A stretch of DNA of 64,000 nt from assembly GCF_003946175.1 (NCBI RefSeq), contig NZ_RHOK01000008.1, forward strand, positions 46,450 through 110,449, read 5' to 3'. Origin of the DNA: Lacticaseibacillus suibinensis. GTDB lineage: Bacteria > Bacillota > Bacilli > Lactobacillales > Lactobacillaceae. Positions 26,727-34,735 of the stretch are shown here, one piece after another (within the stretch, counting starts at the first letter, position 1; each line of letters begins with the position of its first letter). The position numbers and the translations under genes were made by a program. The notes under the pieces were generated by a model that did no database searches, was not told the origin of the DNA, and saw only the letters and a program-made list of their open reading frames with translations.

Positions 26727-27122
26727 TTAGGAAAATTCTTCTTCGATTTTGGGGCGCGGATGCGCGGCCAAATAGTCGCGAATTTGCTCACCCAGCGCTT
26801 GCGCCATGGCCCCAGCCACTGCCAGCTGTTGCTTGCTGATGCGGTTCACATGCAGCCCGCCGACGATAAAGGCGTTGCTTTGCAGTGCCGGCGCAATCAC
26901 CGTTGCCACCCGCTCGGTCAACACCCCTTCTTGATGGTGATGACCCGGTCGACTCGGTAAGGCAATGGTTTGCAGCCGCTGGTGCGGACTCACCGCCGTG
27001 ACCACGCCATAATGCGGCACATCGCCACCAATGAGTTCAATCAACACGTCTTGATTTTCGCGCCGCAGCTTTGCTTGCATCGTATAGCCACTGCGGGTGA
27101 CGGTAAAGGTGTGCTCAGGCAT
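26727..27122 (-). CDS. lpdD: LpdD-family accessory protein of gallate decarboxylase
   Basis: 131 aa. It matches the small third component found with UbiX/UbiD-type phenolic-acid decarboxylases (LpdD/VdcD-like): GGDVPHYGVVTAVSPHQ, then HHHQEGVLTERVA and SNAFIVGGLHVNRIS. The family is needed for activity or stability in non-oxidative decarboxylases; its exact chemistry is debated. It overlaps the end of lpdB by eight bases and is the last gene of the lpdC-lpdB-lpdD operon. Confidence 0.85.
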   Translation of the reverse strand: MPEHTFTVTRSGYTMQAKLRRENQDVLIELIGGDVPHYGVVTAVSPHQRLQTIALPSRPGHHHQEGVLTERVATVIAPALQSNAFIVGGLHVNRISKQQLAVAGAMAQALGEQIRDYLAAHPRPKIEEEFS

Positions 27123-27726
27123 GCGGGGCCTCCTGACGCGCGGCTTGTTTGGCGGCGGCTAAGCCTTGCCAGCGCTGACTATAATCATTGCTTAAGTGCA
27201 AATGATCCAGCAGTTTCATCGTGTTGTGATCGATCAAATCATCAATGGTCTTGGGCTGATTGTAAAACGCCGGAATTGGGGGAATAATTTCGACCCCCAT
27301 GCGGGCCAGCTTCAGCATATTCTCAAGATGAATTTGATTGAACGGCGATTCCCGCGGTACGACCAGCAGGGGCCGCCGTTCTTTCAGCGTCACATCCGCG
27401 GCCCGGGCAATCAAATTATCAGCCAAGCCAGTGGCGATTGCCGCCACCGTTTTCATGCTGGCGGGGACGATCACCATGCCATCATGTTGAAAACTGCCGC
27501 TGGCAATGCTGGCCCCAAGGTCGCGGTCAGCGTAAACCACATCAGCCAAGGCGCGGACCGCCTGTTCCGTGTAGCCGGTGGCTTCAACGGCCAAATTCTC
27601 TTTGGCCCAAGCACTCATGACCAAATGGGTTTCCACCGTGGGGTCAGCCACCAGCGCTTCTAACAAGCGCAGCCCATAAATGGTCCCAGAAGCGCCAGTA
27701 ATCGCGACAACAATCTTTTTGGTCAT
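27115..27726 (-). CDS. lpdB: UbiX-type flavin prenyltransferase (LpdB)
   Basis: 203 aa. VVAITGASGTIYGLRLLEAL at the N-terminus binds FMN phosphate; PASMKTVAAIATGLADNL and LLVVPRESPFNQIHLENM are the other family signatures. It makes prenylated FMN, the cofactor of the UbiD-type decarboxylase encoded 28 bp upstream. GGAGG precedes the ATG. Confidence 0.94.
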   Translation of the reverse strand: MTKKIVVAITGASGTIYGLRLLEALVADPTVETHLVMSAWAKENLAVEATGYTEQAVRALADVVYADRDLGASIASGSFQHDGMVIVPASMKTVAAIATGLADNLIARAADVTLKERRPLLVVPRESPFNQIHLENMLKLARMGVEIIPPIPAFYNQPKTIDDLIDHNTMKLLDHLHLSNDYSQRWQGLAAAKQAARQEAPHA

Positions 27727-27754
27727 GGTGCATGCCTCCTTGCGCGCTGGCGGG

Positions 27755-29227
27755 TTACTTCAAGTAATCAGCCCAGTTCTTCATTTCCTTGAAACTTGCC
27801 CGCTTAAAACTATCCTTCATCGTAAACGGTACGGTGCCGTCCAGCACCAGCTTTGACGACATGCCTCGGACGCGAATGCGGGCCGGGTCATATTCTGGTA
27901 GTTCGGAAGGATCCAGCGGATGATTGCGCATGCCTTCCAGCACCATGATGTCACGATCGGCTTGGAACCTGGTGTTGATCGTCCACATCACATCGTTCCA
28001 ATCGAAGATATCCACATCGTCATCGACCAAAATCACGGTTTTGAGTTCCTTGAAGGCGGAAAAGGCCAGCAAGGCGGCTTGCCGTTGAATGCCTTCGTCC
28101 GCTTCATCCTCTTTGTGAATCTGCATGATGGTCATCAGCTTCCCGCCACCAGCTGGGGCGTTGTAAACATTCTTGACCTTGCCAGGAATGGCTCGATCAA
28201 CCAAGCTGAGAATGGAAGCTTCGGTGGGAATGCCGGCCATCGAAACGTGTTCTTCAGACGGGCCAATCGTGGTTTGGACAATTGGCCGGTCTTGACGGTG
28301 CGTGACCGCTTTGATTTTGACCACATTAACCGCCGGATTAGCCGTCCCATTGTAGCCTGGGAATTCAGGCATCGCAAAGCCCGTATTCGTGTTGATATCT
28401 TCTTGCATCTTAGTATTAGGGAGAATTTCCGCTTCAATCACCCATTCGGCCCGGGCGATGGCCTTGGCATCGACCGCCACGCCTTGGACCACTTCAACCG
28501 GTTGATTGCGCAGTGCTCCCGCCACTTGCAGTTCATTGTAGCCAAGTGGCGTGGTCGGTGGCTCGAAGGTCGCCCCAATCGTGATGGCCGGATCGAGGCC
28601 GATATTGATCGTGATCGGCATCGGTTTGTTTTGCGCTTCATATTCTTTCAAAAAGGCGCCAATATGCCGGCCACCTGGCATGATGTACATACCGATGGTG
28701 TCTTTGTCTTCAAGCACCATCCGATGAATGGTGACATCCTCTTGCTCACCATTGGGGCTGTGACCATAAACGACCCCCATGGTGATATAAGGGCCAGCAT
28801 CCACTGGCGTATTCGTTGGCGCGGCGAGTAATTGGCGAATATCAAAGTCCGCATCAGTGGCCAAATGAACGACTTCCTGGGCCGGGGCCTCCGCTTTAGT
28901 GACAGTGACCGGCTTTACTGGCTGGGAAACCGCATCATTAAGCATCTGCCCCAAAGTGTGATAATCATGATGCAAAATCAGGCCGACGCGCTGGCGTGAG
29001 GCCTGCAGCCCAATTAAAACCCGCGAATTGGGGAAGCCTTTGACGTTGTTAAACATCATCGTTGGGCCTTCTTGCGTAGGCCGCTGAACCGTGCCGCCGG
29101 CGCCGATGTACCGGTACACTCCGGCCAAGTCAGCATCAGGATCGATTTCCTTATCAGTTTCGTGGTACTGGCCAGGCACGGCCTGGATTTCGGCCAACAC
29201 TTTGCGCAAGTCATATTTTTCTGCCAT
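27755..29227 (-). CDS. lpdC: UbiD-family gallate/protocatechuate decarboxylase (LpdC)
   Basis: 490 aa, the length of Lactiplantibacillus plantarum LpdC, which I recognise as a close relative (ETDKEIDPDADLAGVYRYIG, IMPGGRHIGAFLKEYE, NIGLDPAITIGATFEPPTTP, IGPSEEHVSMAGIPTEASIL, HPLDPSELPEYDP). It needs prenyl-FMN and decarboxylates gallate to pyrogallol and protocatechuate to catechol. Start at ATG 29227 after GGAGGG. First gene of the lpd operon, 111 bp downstream of the LysR gene; the gap carries a 25-bp palindrome. Confidence 0.92.
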   Translation of the reverse strand: MAEKYDLRKVLAEIQAVPGQYHETDKEIDPDADLAGVYRYIGAGGTVQRPTQEGPTMMFNNVKGFPNSRVLIGLQASRQRVGLILHHDYHTLGQMLNDAVSQPVKPVTVTKAEAPAQEVVHLATDADFDIRQLLAAPTNTPVDAGPYITMGVVYGHSPNGEQEDVTIHRMVLEDKDTIGMYIMPGGRHIGAFLKEYEAQNKPMPITINIGLDPAITIGATFEPPTTPLGYNELQVAGALRNQPVEVVQGVAVDAKAIARAEWVIEAEILPNTKMQEDINTNTGFAMPEFPGYNGTANPAVNVVKIKAVTHRQDRPIVQTTIGPSEEHVSMAGIPTEASILSLVDRAIPGKVKNVYNAPAGGGKLMTIMQIHKEDEADEGIQRQAALLAFSAFKELKTVILVDDDVDIFDWNDVMWTINTRFQADRDIMVLEGMRNHPLDPSELPEYDPARIRVRGMSSKLVLDGTVPFTMKDSFKRASFKEMKNWADYLK

Positions 29228-29300
29228 TTTGCATCCCTCCGTGAGTTAATAACTTCATTATGGAGGCAAGCCGCGAGGCGAACAATTCATTGCCAGCGTG

Positions 29301-29325
29301 TATCTATGCCAATATGGAATAGATA
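29301..29325. promoter_or_regulatory. LysR-type operator upstream of lpdC
   Basis: TATCTAT-N11-ATAGATA, with a nested CCA-ATA-TGG at the centre, so almost the whole 25 bp is palindromic. The T-N11-A core with dyad symmetry is the LysR-type box, and it lies in the lpdC promoter region next to a LysR gene. Confidence 0.7.
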
Positions 29326-29338
29326 AGGCAAGGCCAAA

Positions 29339-30211
29339 TTAGCCCCGCTGAATAAAGGCCCAAAACGCATCACTGGCTGGGTGATGCTTGCCGTGGCGGC
29401 GCACAAAGGCCAGCTGTGACGTCACGGTTGGCGTCAGTGGCACCAAGGTTAAGGCTGGATAATCAGTCAATGCCACCGTTTTTTGCATCATGATGGAAAT
29501 GCCTAACCCGCGGCTGACCATCCCCAGAATCAAATCAATGCGCTGGCCTTGGTAAGTCAAATGCGGCGTCAGTCCTTGCGCCGCAAACAGCCGCCTCACC
29601 GGCTGCATCAGAGCGGTACTTTCACCTAGCAGCAGTAAATCCTCACTAGCCAAATCTTGCACAGTCAAAGCCGGGCGGCGGGCCAGCGGCGAGGTTTTAG
29701 GCACTAGGACCTGAAGCGCATCGCTTTCACCAATCACGCTTTCCGTGGCCGCATCAGGTTGATCAAACAGGCGCGTAAAAATGATGTCCGCTTCGCCAGC
29801 GGTTAATGCCTCAGCCACGGCCTCGGTTTCGCCTTCCGTCAGCTGCAACTGAATTTCCGGATGGGCGCGGTGAAACGCCGCAATCTGGTTAAAAGCTCGA
29901 TAATTGGCAATCGAAGGAATCGTTTTGATGCGTAGCCGACTACCGGCCCCGGTTTGCACCACGGCTGCTGCGGCTTGTAAGGCGTTAGCGGCGGCCACCA
30001 CCGCCTGTGCTTTAGGCAGCAAGGCTTGCCCCGCCGCTGTCAGCTGGACTTGGCGATGGGCGCGGGAAAATAGGGTCACCTGCCACTGCTTCTCCAGCGC
30101 CAGAATTTGTTTAGAGACCGTGGCTTGGGTGGTATACAACCTAGCTGCCGCCTCGGTATAGTTCAATGTTGCCGCCACCGTCACAAAAGTCCGCAGTTTC
30201 TGCGTGTCCAT
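29339..30211 (-). CDS. LysR-type regulator, probably of the lpd operon
   Basis: 290 aa. N-terminal winged HTH (MDTQKLRTFVTVAATLNYTE, TTQATVSKQILALEKQ) and a C-terminal effector domain from about 90. ATG 30211 follows GGGAGG; the longer frame is not supported. It precedes lpdC in the same direction and a perfect dyad lies between them, so it probably senses gallate or a similar phenolic acid and activates lpdCBD. Confidence 0.9.
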   Translation of the reverse strand: MDTQKLRTFVTVAATLNYTEAAARLYTTQATVSKQILALEKQWQVTLFSRAHRQVQLTAAGQALLPKAQAVVAAANALQAAAAVVQTGAGSRLRIKTIPSIANYRAFNQIAAFHRAHPEIQLQLTEGETEAVAEALTAGEADIIFTRLFDQPDAATESVIGESDALQVLVPKTSPLARRPALTVQDLASEDLLLLGESTALMQPVRRLFAAQGLTPHLTYQGQRIDLILGMVSRGLGISIMMQKTVALTDYPALTLVPLTPTVTSQLAFVRRHGKHHPASDAFWAFIQRG

Positions 30212-30293
30212 CAGCAAAACCTCCCGCTCTATTCCAGTCAGGCATATTATAGCGGTGAAAGGCTGGCGGGAAAAGCTCAAGCTGAACAAACAA

Positions 30294-30352
30294 ATATCCC
30301 TCAGTCCTAACCGGATGATGCAGACCGGTCATCGAGTCAGACTAAGGGATAT
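30294..30352 (-). terminator. Possible terminator of metQ (long inverted repeat)
   Basis: ATATCCCTCAGTC pairs with a segment ending AGACTAAGGGATAT, with CCGG boxes inside. It lies between metQ and the LysR gene. The U-run on the minus strand is weak, so another role is possible. Confidence 0.45.
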
Positions 30353-30437
30353 GCGTTGCCAGCTAGGAATGGCGTCAAACCGCAATTATCGCGCGTTCAA
30401 CAGCGAACCAAAGCTGGCTTTCTTCTATTATAGAGGC

Positions 30438-31271
30438 TTAGAACTTGTAGTCCCAAGCTGGCAGTTCAGTCTTGCCGTAAATCTTCTTGATATACTTCTT
30501 GGTATCGTTGGTCTGGAAGGCCTTCACAATCTTCTTGTAGGTCTTGTTGTTGACGTCCTTCTTCTTGGCCACGATGATGTTGATCCACGGAATGGAAGCC
30601 TTGGTGACTTTTTCAATATCCAGTGCCTTGTTAAAGTCGAGCTTGGCATTCAAAGCGACCCCAGAGTTGATGACAGAAGCAGTCACGTCCTGCAAGGAAG
30701 ATGGCAGCTGCGCCGCATCCAGCACCTTGATGTCTAAGTCCAACTTGTTGGTCTTGATATCATTTGGCGTTGGCAGGTTGCCGGTGCCTTTCTTGAAGGT
30801 GATAAAGCCGTTGGTCTTCAGCAGTTCCAAAGCGCGCGCTTCGTTGGTGGCGTCGTTAGGAATAGAAACGGAGTCGCCTTTCTTCAGCTGCGACAGTTTG
30901 GTGATTTTCTTGGAGAAAATGGCCATTGGCGCAATGATAGTCTTCCCAATGGTGGTCAGGTTTTGGTTGTGCTTCTTGTTCCAGTCATCCAGGAAGAACT
31001 GGTGCTGGAAGGCGTTCAGATCAACGTCGCCATCGGCCAAAGCACTGTTGGGCTGGGAATAGTCAGAAAATTCAACGATTTTGAGGTTAATGCCTTCTTT
31101 TTTCAGCTTTGGCTGGATGTGCTTCCACACCCGGTTATCTGAACCAACGACCCCAATTTTGACGGTGGTGGTCTTCGTGGTATCGGCAGACTTGTTGCTA
31201 CCGCAAGCCGCCAGGACCAGTCCTAAACTAAATACGCCAACCAATGCTAATGTCTTCAACACTTTTTTCAT
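30438..31271 (-). CDS. metQ: D-methionine-binding lipoprotein MetQ
   Basis: 277 aa NlpA-family substrate-binding lipoprotein. Signal peptide MKKVLKTLALVGVFSLGL with lipobox LAAC near residue 23. NlpA features include VKIGVVGSD, NAFQHQFFLDDWNKKHN, SIPNDATNEARALELL and ASVINSGVALNAKL. It captures methionine for a MetNI ABC importer; neither metN nor metI is nearby. A T-box leader with a Met specifier lies upstream. ATG 31271 follows GAGGAACTC. Confidence 0.93.
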   Translation of the reverse strand: MKKVLKTLALVGVFSLGLVLAACGSNKSADTTKTTTVKIGVVGSDNRVWKHIQPKLKKEGINLKIVEFSDYSQPNSALADGDVDLNAFQHQFFLDDWNKKHNQNLTTIGKTIIAPMAIFSKKITKLSQLKKGDSVSIPNDATNEARALELLKTNGFITFKKGTGNLPTPNDIKTNKLDLDIKVLDAAQLPSSLQDVTASVINSGVALNAKLDFNKALDIEKVTKASIPWINIIVAKKKDVNNKTYKKIVKAFQTNDTKKYIKKIYGKTELPAWDYKF

Positions 31272-31368
31272 GTGAGTTCCTCCTCGTGTGATTGCGCGAT
31301 GCGCTTTTTGGCATCGCGATTCATGCTTGCACCCCGTGATCGGCGGCATGTGTGCGCTGCACATGCCA

Positions 31369-31640
31369 CAAAAAAACGCCCACTTCTAACCAAGTTAGAA
31401 GTGAGCGGGCCCACGGTACCATTCTAATTCGTCGCTAAAACTAGCGACCTCATCCGGACAAACATCCGGGTGCTCAGTAATGGGAGCCGGCCAGTCCAAC
31501 TTTGCATTTGCTCAGCTGAACGATCATCTTCGAGCCATGTTCGATTGCCCTTGCTACCCTGCTCTCAGCTTTGCCAGGTTTTCTGTACAGTCTTGGGAAA
31601 TCTACTCACTCGATCACGTGATGCATTTATGAAATTAGCA
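31369..31640 (-). ncRNA. T-box riboswitch (methionine) of metQ
   Basis: The conserved T-box reads GAATGGTACCGTGGG on the minus strand, followed by a terminator whose 3' arm ends at about 31369 in seven T. Stem I begins GAGTGAGTAGATT. In the specifier region GAACATGG, the codon is ATG at 31538-31536, in line with a methionine gene downstream. Uncharged tRNA-Met would favour the antiterminator. Confidence 0.88.
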
Positions 31641-31642
31641 TG

Positions 31643-31671
31643 AGTATAGCCTCGCAAAAATTTAATGTCAA
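31643..31671 (-). promoter_or_regulatory. Promoter of metQ T-box transcript
   Basis: TTGACA (31671-31666), 17-bp spacer, TATACT (31648-31643). Confidence 0.8.
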
Positions 31672-31728
31672 CCCTTGCATTTTAATTTTTTTGGTGTTTA
31701 GCTGTTAGCCAAAAGGAGCGTGAAAGAA

Positions 31729-32874
31729 ATGAGTGAAGATTTAGATTTTTTGAAAGCCTTGATTCGCATTGATTCATCCACTGCCAACGGCAACGAAACC
31801 AGCGTCGCCAAGGTGATTCAAGCCAAATTGGCGGAAAATGGCATTGATAGCAAACTGGTGAACTATGCCCCAGGCCGTGATTCTTTGGTGGCAGATCTGA
31901 ACCCCGATGCCCCAGGTCCAATTTTGGGCTTCACCGGTCATGAAGACGTGGTCAACCCTGGCGATCCCGCCAAGTGGGACCATGATCCCTTCGAGCCGTA
32001 TGAAGACGGCGACAAGTTATACGGCCGCGGCACTGCGGATATGAAATCCGGCTTAGCGGGCTTGGTACTGGCGTTGATTCGGCTGAAAAAGGCTGGCTTC
32101 CCGCATCACGTGCGTTTGCTGGCGACTGTCGGCGAAGAATATGGCGCGTATGGCGCCAAGCAACTGACTGAAGAGGGCTATGCCGATGATCTCAGTGCGT
32201 TGCTGGTAGGGGAAGGCGGCGACAAGACTATCAAGACTGGGCATGGCGGCTCCTACAACTATCGGATTATCAGCCATGGCAAGTCAGTTCACAGCTCCCA
32301 GCCAAGTAAAGGCATTAACGCCATCCAAAAGCTGGCCGACTTCATCACCGAAGAACGCCACTTGTTTGACGACGCACCGGAATACCCGGCCCTCGGCCCG
32401 TTTGTCCACACCATCACCATCATCAACGGCGGCAAACAGATCAACACCATTCCTGATTACGCTGAATTACGTGGGAACGCCCGCCCAACGCCAGTGTTCT
32501 TAAACGACGAGGTCACCAAGCGCCTGCAAGGCTTAGCTGAAAAGTTGTCGAATGACGGCCGCCCTGGCACCTTGGAGTTCAAGCTGATTCACAGCTTTAT
32601 CCCAGTTAACGACAACCCTGATAGCAAGGCGGTCAATGATTTGGACGCCGCCATCGAAGCCGTCCGCGGCGTGAAGTTGACGCGCGAATTCACCAATGGC
32701 GCCACCGATGCCTCTGAATTCGTTAAGAGCCCGACCAAGTTCGATATTGTGTGGTATGGCCCAACCAGCGACGGCCCGGAAAAGGCGCACCAGCTGAATG
32801 AATTCGTGTCGATCAAGCGCTACGAAGCGGCCATCGACATTTACGAAACTTTCGCCAAGAATTACTTTGCCTAA
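31729..32874 (+). CDS. M20-family metallopeptidase, ArgE/DapE type
   Basis: 381 aa. Zinc ligands and catalytic residues are in FTGHEDVVNPGD (about 68), YGRGTADMKSG (about 97) and the VGEEYGAYG stretch (about 132). Proteins of this class remove acyl groups or cleave dipeptides. The dap operon in this window uses acetylated intermediates and has its own deacetylase, so a DapE role is doubtful. ATG 31729 is ten bases after AAAGGAG. Divergent from metQ, next to which such genes are sometimes found. Confidence 0.88.
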   Translation: MSEDLDFLKALIRIDSSTANGNETSVAKVIQAKLAENGIDSKLVNYAPGRDSLVADLNPDAPGPILGFTGHEDVVNPGDPAKWDHDPFEPYEDGDKLYGRGTADMKSGLAGLVLALIRLKKAGFPHHVRLLATVGEEYGAYGAKQLTEEGYADDLSALLVGEGGDKTIKTGHGGSYNYRIISHGKSVHSSQPSKGINAIQKLADFITEERHLFDDAPEYPALGPFVHTITIINGGKQINTIPDYAELRGNARPTPVFLNDEVTKRLQGLAEKLSNDGRPGTLEFKLIHSFIPVNDNPDSKAVNDLDAAIEAVRGVKLTREFTNGATDASEFVKSPTKFDIVWYGPTSDGPEKAHQLNEFVSIKRYEAAIDIYETFAKNYFA

Positions 32875-32901
32875 TTCGCATTAAATAACACCATGTCATG
32901 C

Positions 32902-32934
32902 AAAAGGCCACCGGCAACTTGCCGATGGCTTTTT
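32902..32934. terminator. Bidirectional terminator
   Basis: AAAAGGCCACCGGCAA pairs with TTGCCGATGGCTTTTT (one mismatch). Between convergent peptidase and ABC exporter genes. Confidence 0.8.
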
Positions 32935-32953
32935 GACGTTGGTTTTCAGAAAA

Positions 32954-34735
32954 TCAATCGAACACCATTTGATTGCGGTACAGTTTCGCATAGAACCCAT
33001 GCTCATCCAGTAGTTCCTGATGGCTGCCTTGTTCGATGATACGACCATGTTGCAGCACCACAATCCGGTCGGCATTCAAAATCGTCTTGAGTCGGTGCGC
33101 AATGACAAAGCTAGTGCGCCCTTGAATCACGTTATCCATGGCCTTTTGAATCTTGGCTTCGGTCACTGTGTCCACGTTCGACGTGGCTTCATCCAAGATC
33201 AACAGCCGCGGATCGGTTAAAATCGTGCGCGCAATCGACATCAGCTGCTTCTGGCCCGCCGAGAAAATGTTCTGCTCATCGGAAACCTTCGTGTCATAGC
33301 CATCAGGCAAGCTGATGATGAAGTCGTGGATGTTGGCCTGCTTGGCCGCATCAATCACCCGGTCCATCGCCGCGGTCGGCTCGCCGAAGCGAATGTTATC
33401 GGCAATCGTGCCGGTAAACAGCTGCGGATCTTGCAGCACAATACCCACGGTTTGCCGCAGCTGGGTGAGATCCAAATCACGTAGATCCACCCCATCAATG
33501 GTGATTTGTCCGGAATCGACGTCATAGAAGCGATTCAGCAGATTCATCACCGTGGTCTTCCCGGAACCCGTCGGCCCAACCAGCGCCACCATTTCGCCTT
33601 TCTGGACATCAATGGTCACGCCATGCAGAATTTCCTTACCTGGCAGGTAACTGAAGCGCACGTTGTCGATTTTCAATTCCGACTTAATACCGTTGATGGC
33701 TTTGCCGTTAACCGGTCGCACTTCATCGGGCTGGCTGCGCACTTCATCGATCCGCCGAGCGCCAGTAATGGCCAGCTGGATCATGCCATACAAACTCGTC
33801 AGCGTGATAATCGGCTGGTAGTACTGCTGGGCGTAATTGACGAACACGACGACCAAAGCCAGGGCCGCGCCTGTGCTCATCTGACCATTGAGGGCCAGCC
33901 AGGAGCCGGCAAAAATGACGATGGCGGTGTTGAGCAAGGACAGGCCGGAAAGTAAGGGACTGAGAATCCCGGACCAGATTTGGCCGCGTTCCGCGGTTTT
34001 ACGCACGGTTTGGTTGTGGACTTGAAAGCCCGCCACCGAGTCTTTTTGCAGGCCATTGGTGATGATTACCTTTTGGCCGGTGACTTGTTCGTTGATGTAA
34101 CCGTTCAGCGCCCCGACGTCGGTTTGCTGCTGATCCACGGCGGCCGCGGCCTTATGCATGACGAACGCCGCCAAACCCAATGCTACTGGCGTCGTGGCCA
34201 TGGTAATCCAAGCCAAGGTGACATTTTGATTGAACATCATGATCAAAATCCCAATCAGCTGAGCAATGGCCAAGAAGACGTCAATTAACGCCTGGTTCAG
34301 CGCATTGAAGATGTTATCCAAATCCGAGGTGTAACGGGCGAGAATATCACCGTCGCTGTGCTGGTCAAAATACTGCACGCGCATGCGCTGCATTTTCCGA
34401 AACAAGCCAATCCGCATGGTGCCGGTGGAGTATGCGGTAATCTTGGCCAACAACCAGCTGGCAATCAAAAGCGAGCTGGCATCGCCAAAATAAAATAACA
34501 CATAGGCGATCAAGGTACCGTGGAAATCAGCCAAATTAGCGCCGCCGCGGGTGGCCGGATTCGACCACAATTTCAGGTACTCTGTCAATTCGCTGATCGC
34601 ACGGCCCAGGTAGGTCGGTGCGATCACCACACAGGCGGTACTGATGCCAATCAAAATGGCGGTGAACAGGAAGCCCCAGCCATAAGGTTTCAGGTAATGC
34701 CAGTAGTAACGCCCGGCGATTTTCAAATCTTTCAT
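32954..34735 (-). CDS. Heterodimeric ABC exporter half, MdlB-like
   Basis: 593 aa. Six-helix transmembrane domain (about 15-330), then the ATPase with Walker A GPTGSGKTT (about 385), signature FSAGQKQLMSIARTIL, where Ala replaces the first Gly of LSGGQ, and Walker B LLILDEATSNVDT. It pairs with the half-transporter encoded just upstream, whose stop overlaps its start (ATGA). Such pairs export lipids or drugs. Confidence 0.92.
   Translation of the reverse strand: MKDLKIAGRYYWHYLKPYGWGFLFTAILIGISTACVVIAPTYLGRAISELTEYLKLWSNPATRGGANLADFHGTLIAYVLFYFGDASSLLIASWLLAKITAYSTGTMRIGLFRKMQRMRVQYFDQHSDGDILARYTSDLDNIFNALNQALIDVFLAIAQLIGILIMMFNQNVTLAWITMATTPVALGLAAFVMHKAAAAVDQQQTDVGALNGYINEQVTGQKVIITNGLQKDSVAGFQVHNQTVRKTAERGQIWSGILSPLLSGLSLLNTAIVIFAGSWLALNGQMSTGAALALVVVFVNYAQQYYQPIITLTSLYGMIQLAITGARRIDEVRSQPDEVRPVNGKAINGIKSELKIDNVRFSYLPGKEILHGVTIDVQKGEMVALVGPTGSGKTTVMNLLNRFYDVDSGQITIDGVDLRDLDLTQLRQTVGIVLQDPQLFTGTIADNIRFGEPTAAMDRVIDAAKQANIHDFIISLPDGYDTKVSDEQNIFSAGQKQLMSIARTILTDPRLLILDEATSNVDTVTEAKIQKAMDNVIQGRTSFVIAHRLKTILNADRIVVLQHGRIIEQGSHQELLDEHGFYAKLYRNQMVFD

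Noticed and set aside
27920..28831. 303-codon open frame on the plus strand
   Set aside because: Antisense to lpdC, whose family identity is certain; composition typical of a shadow frame.
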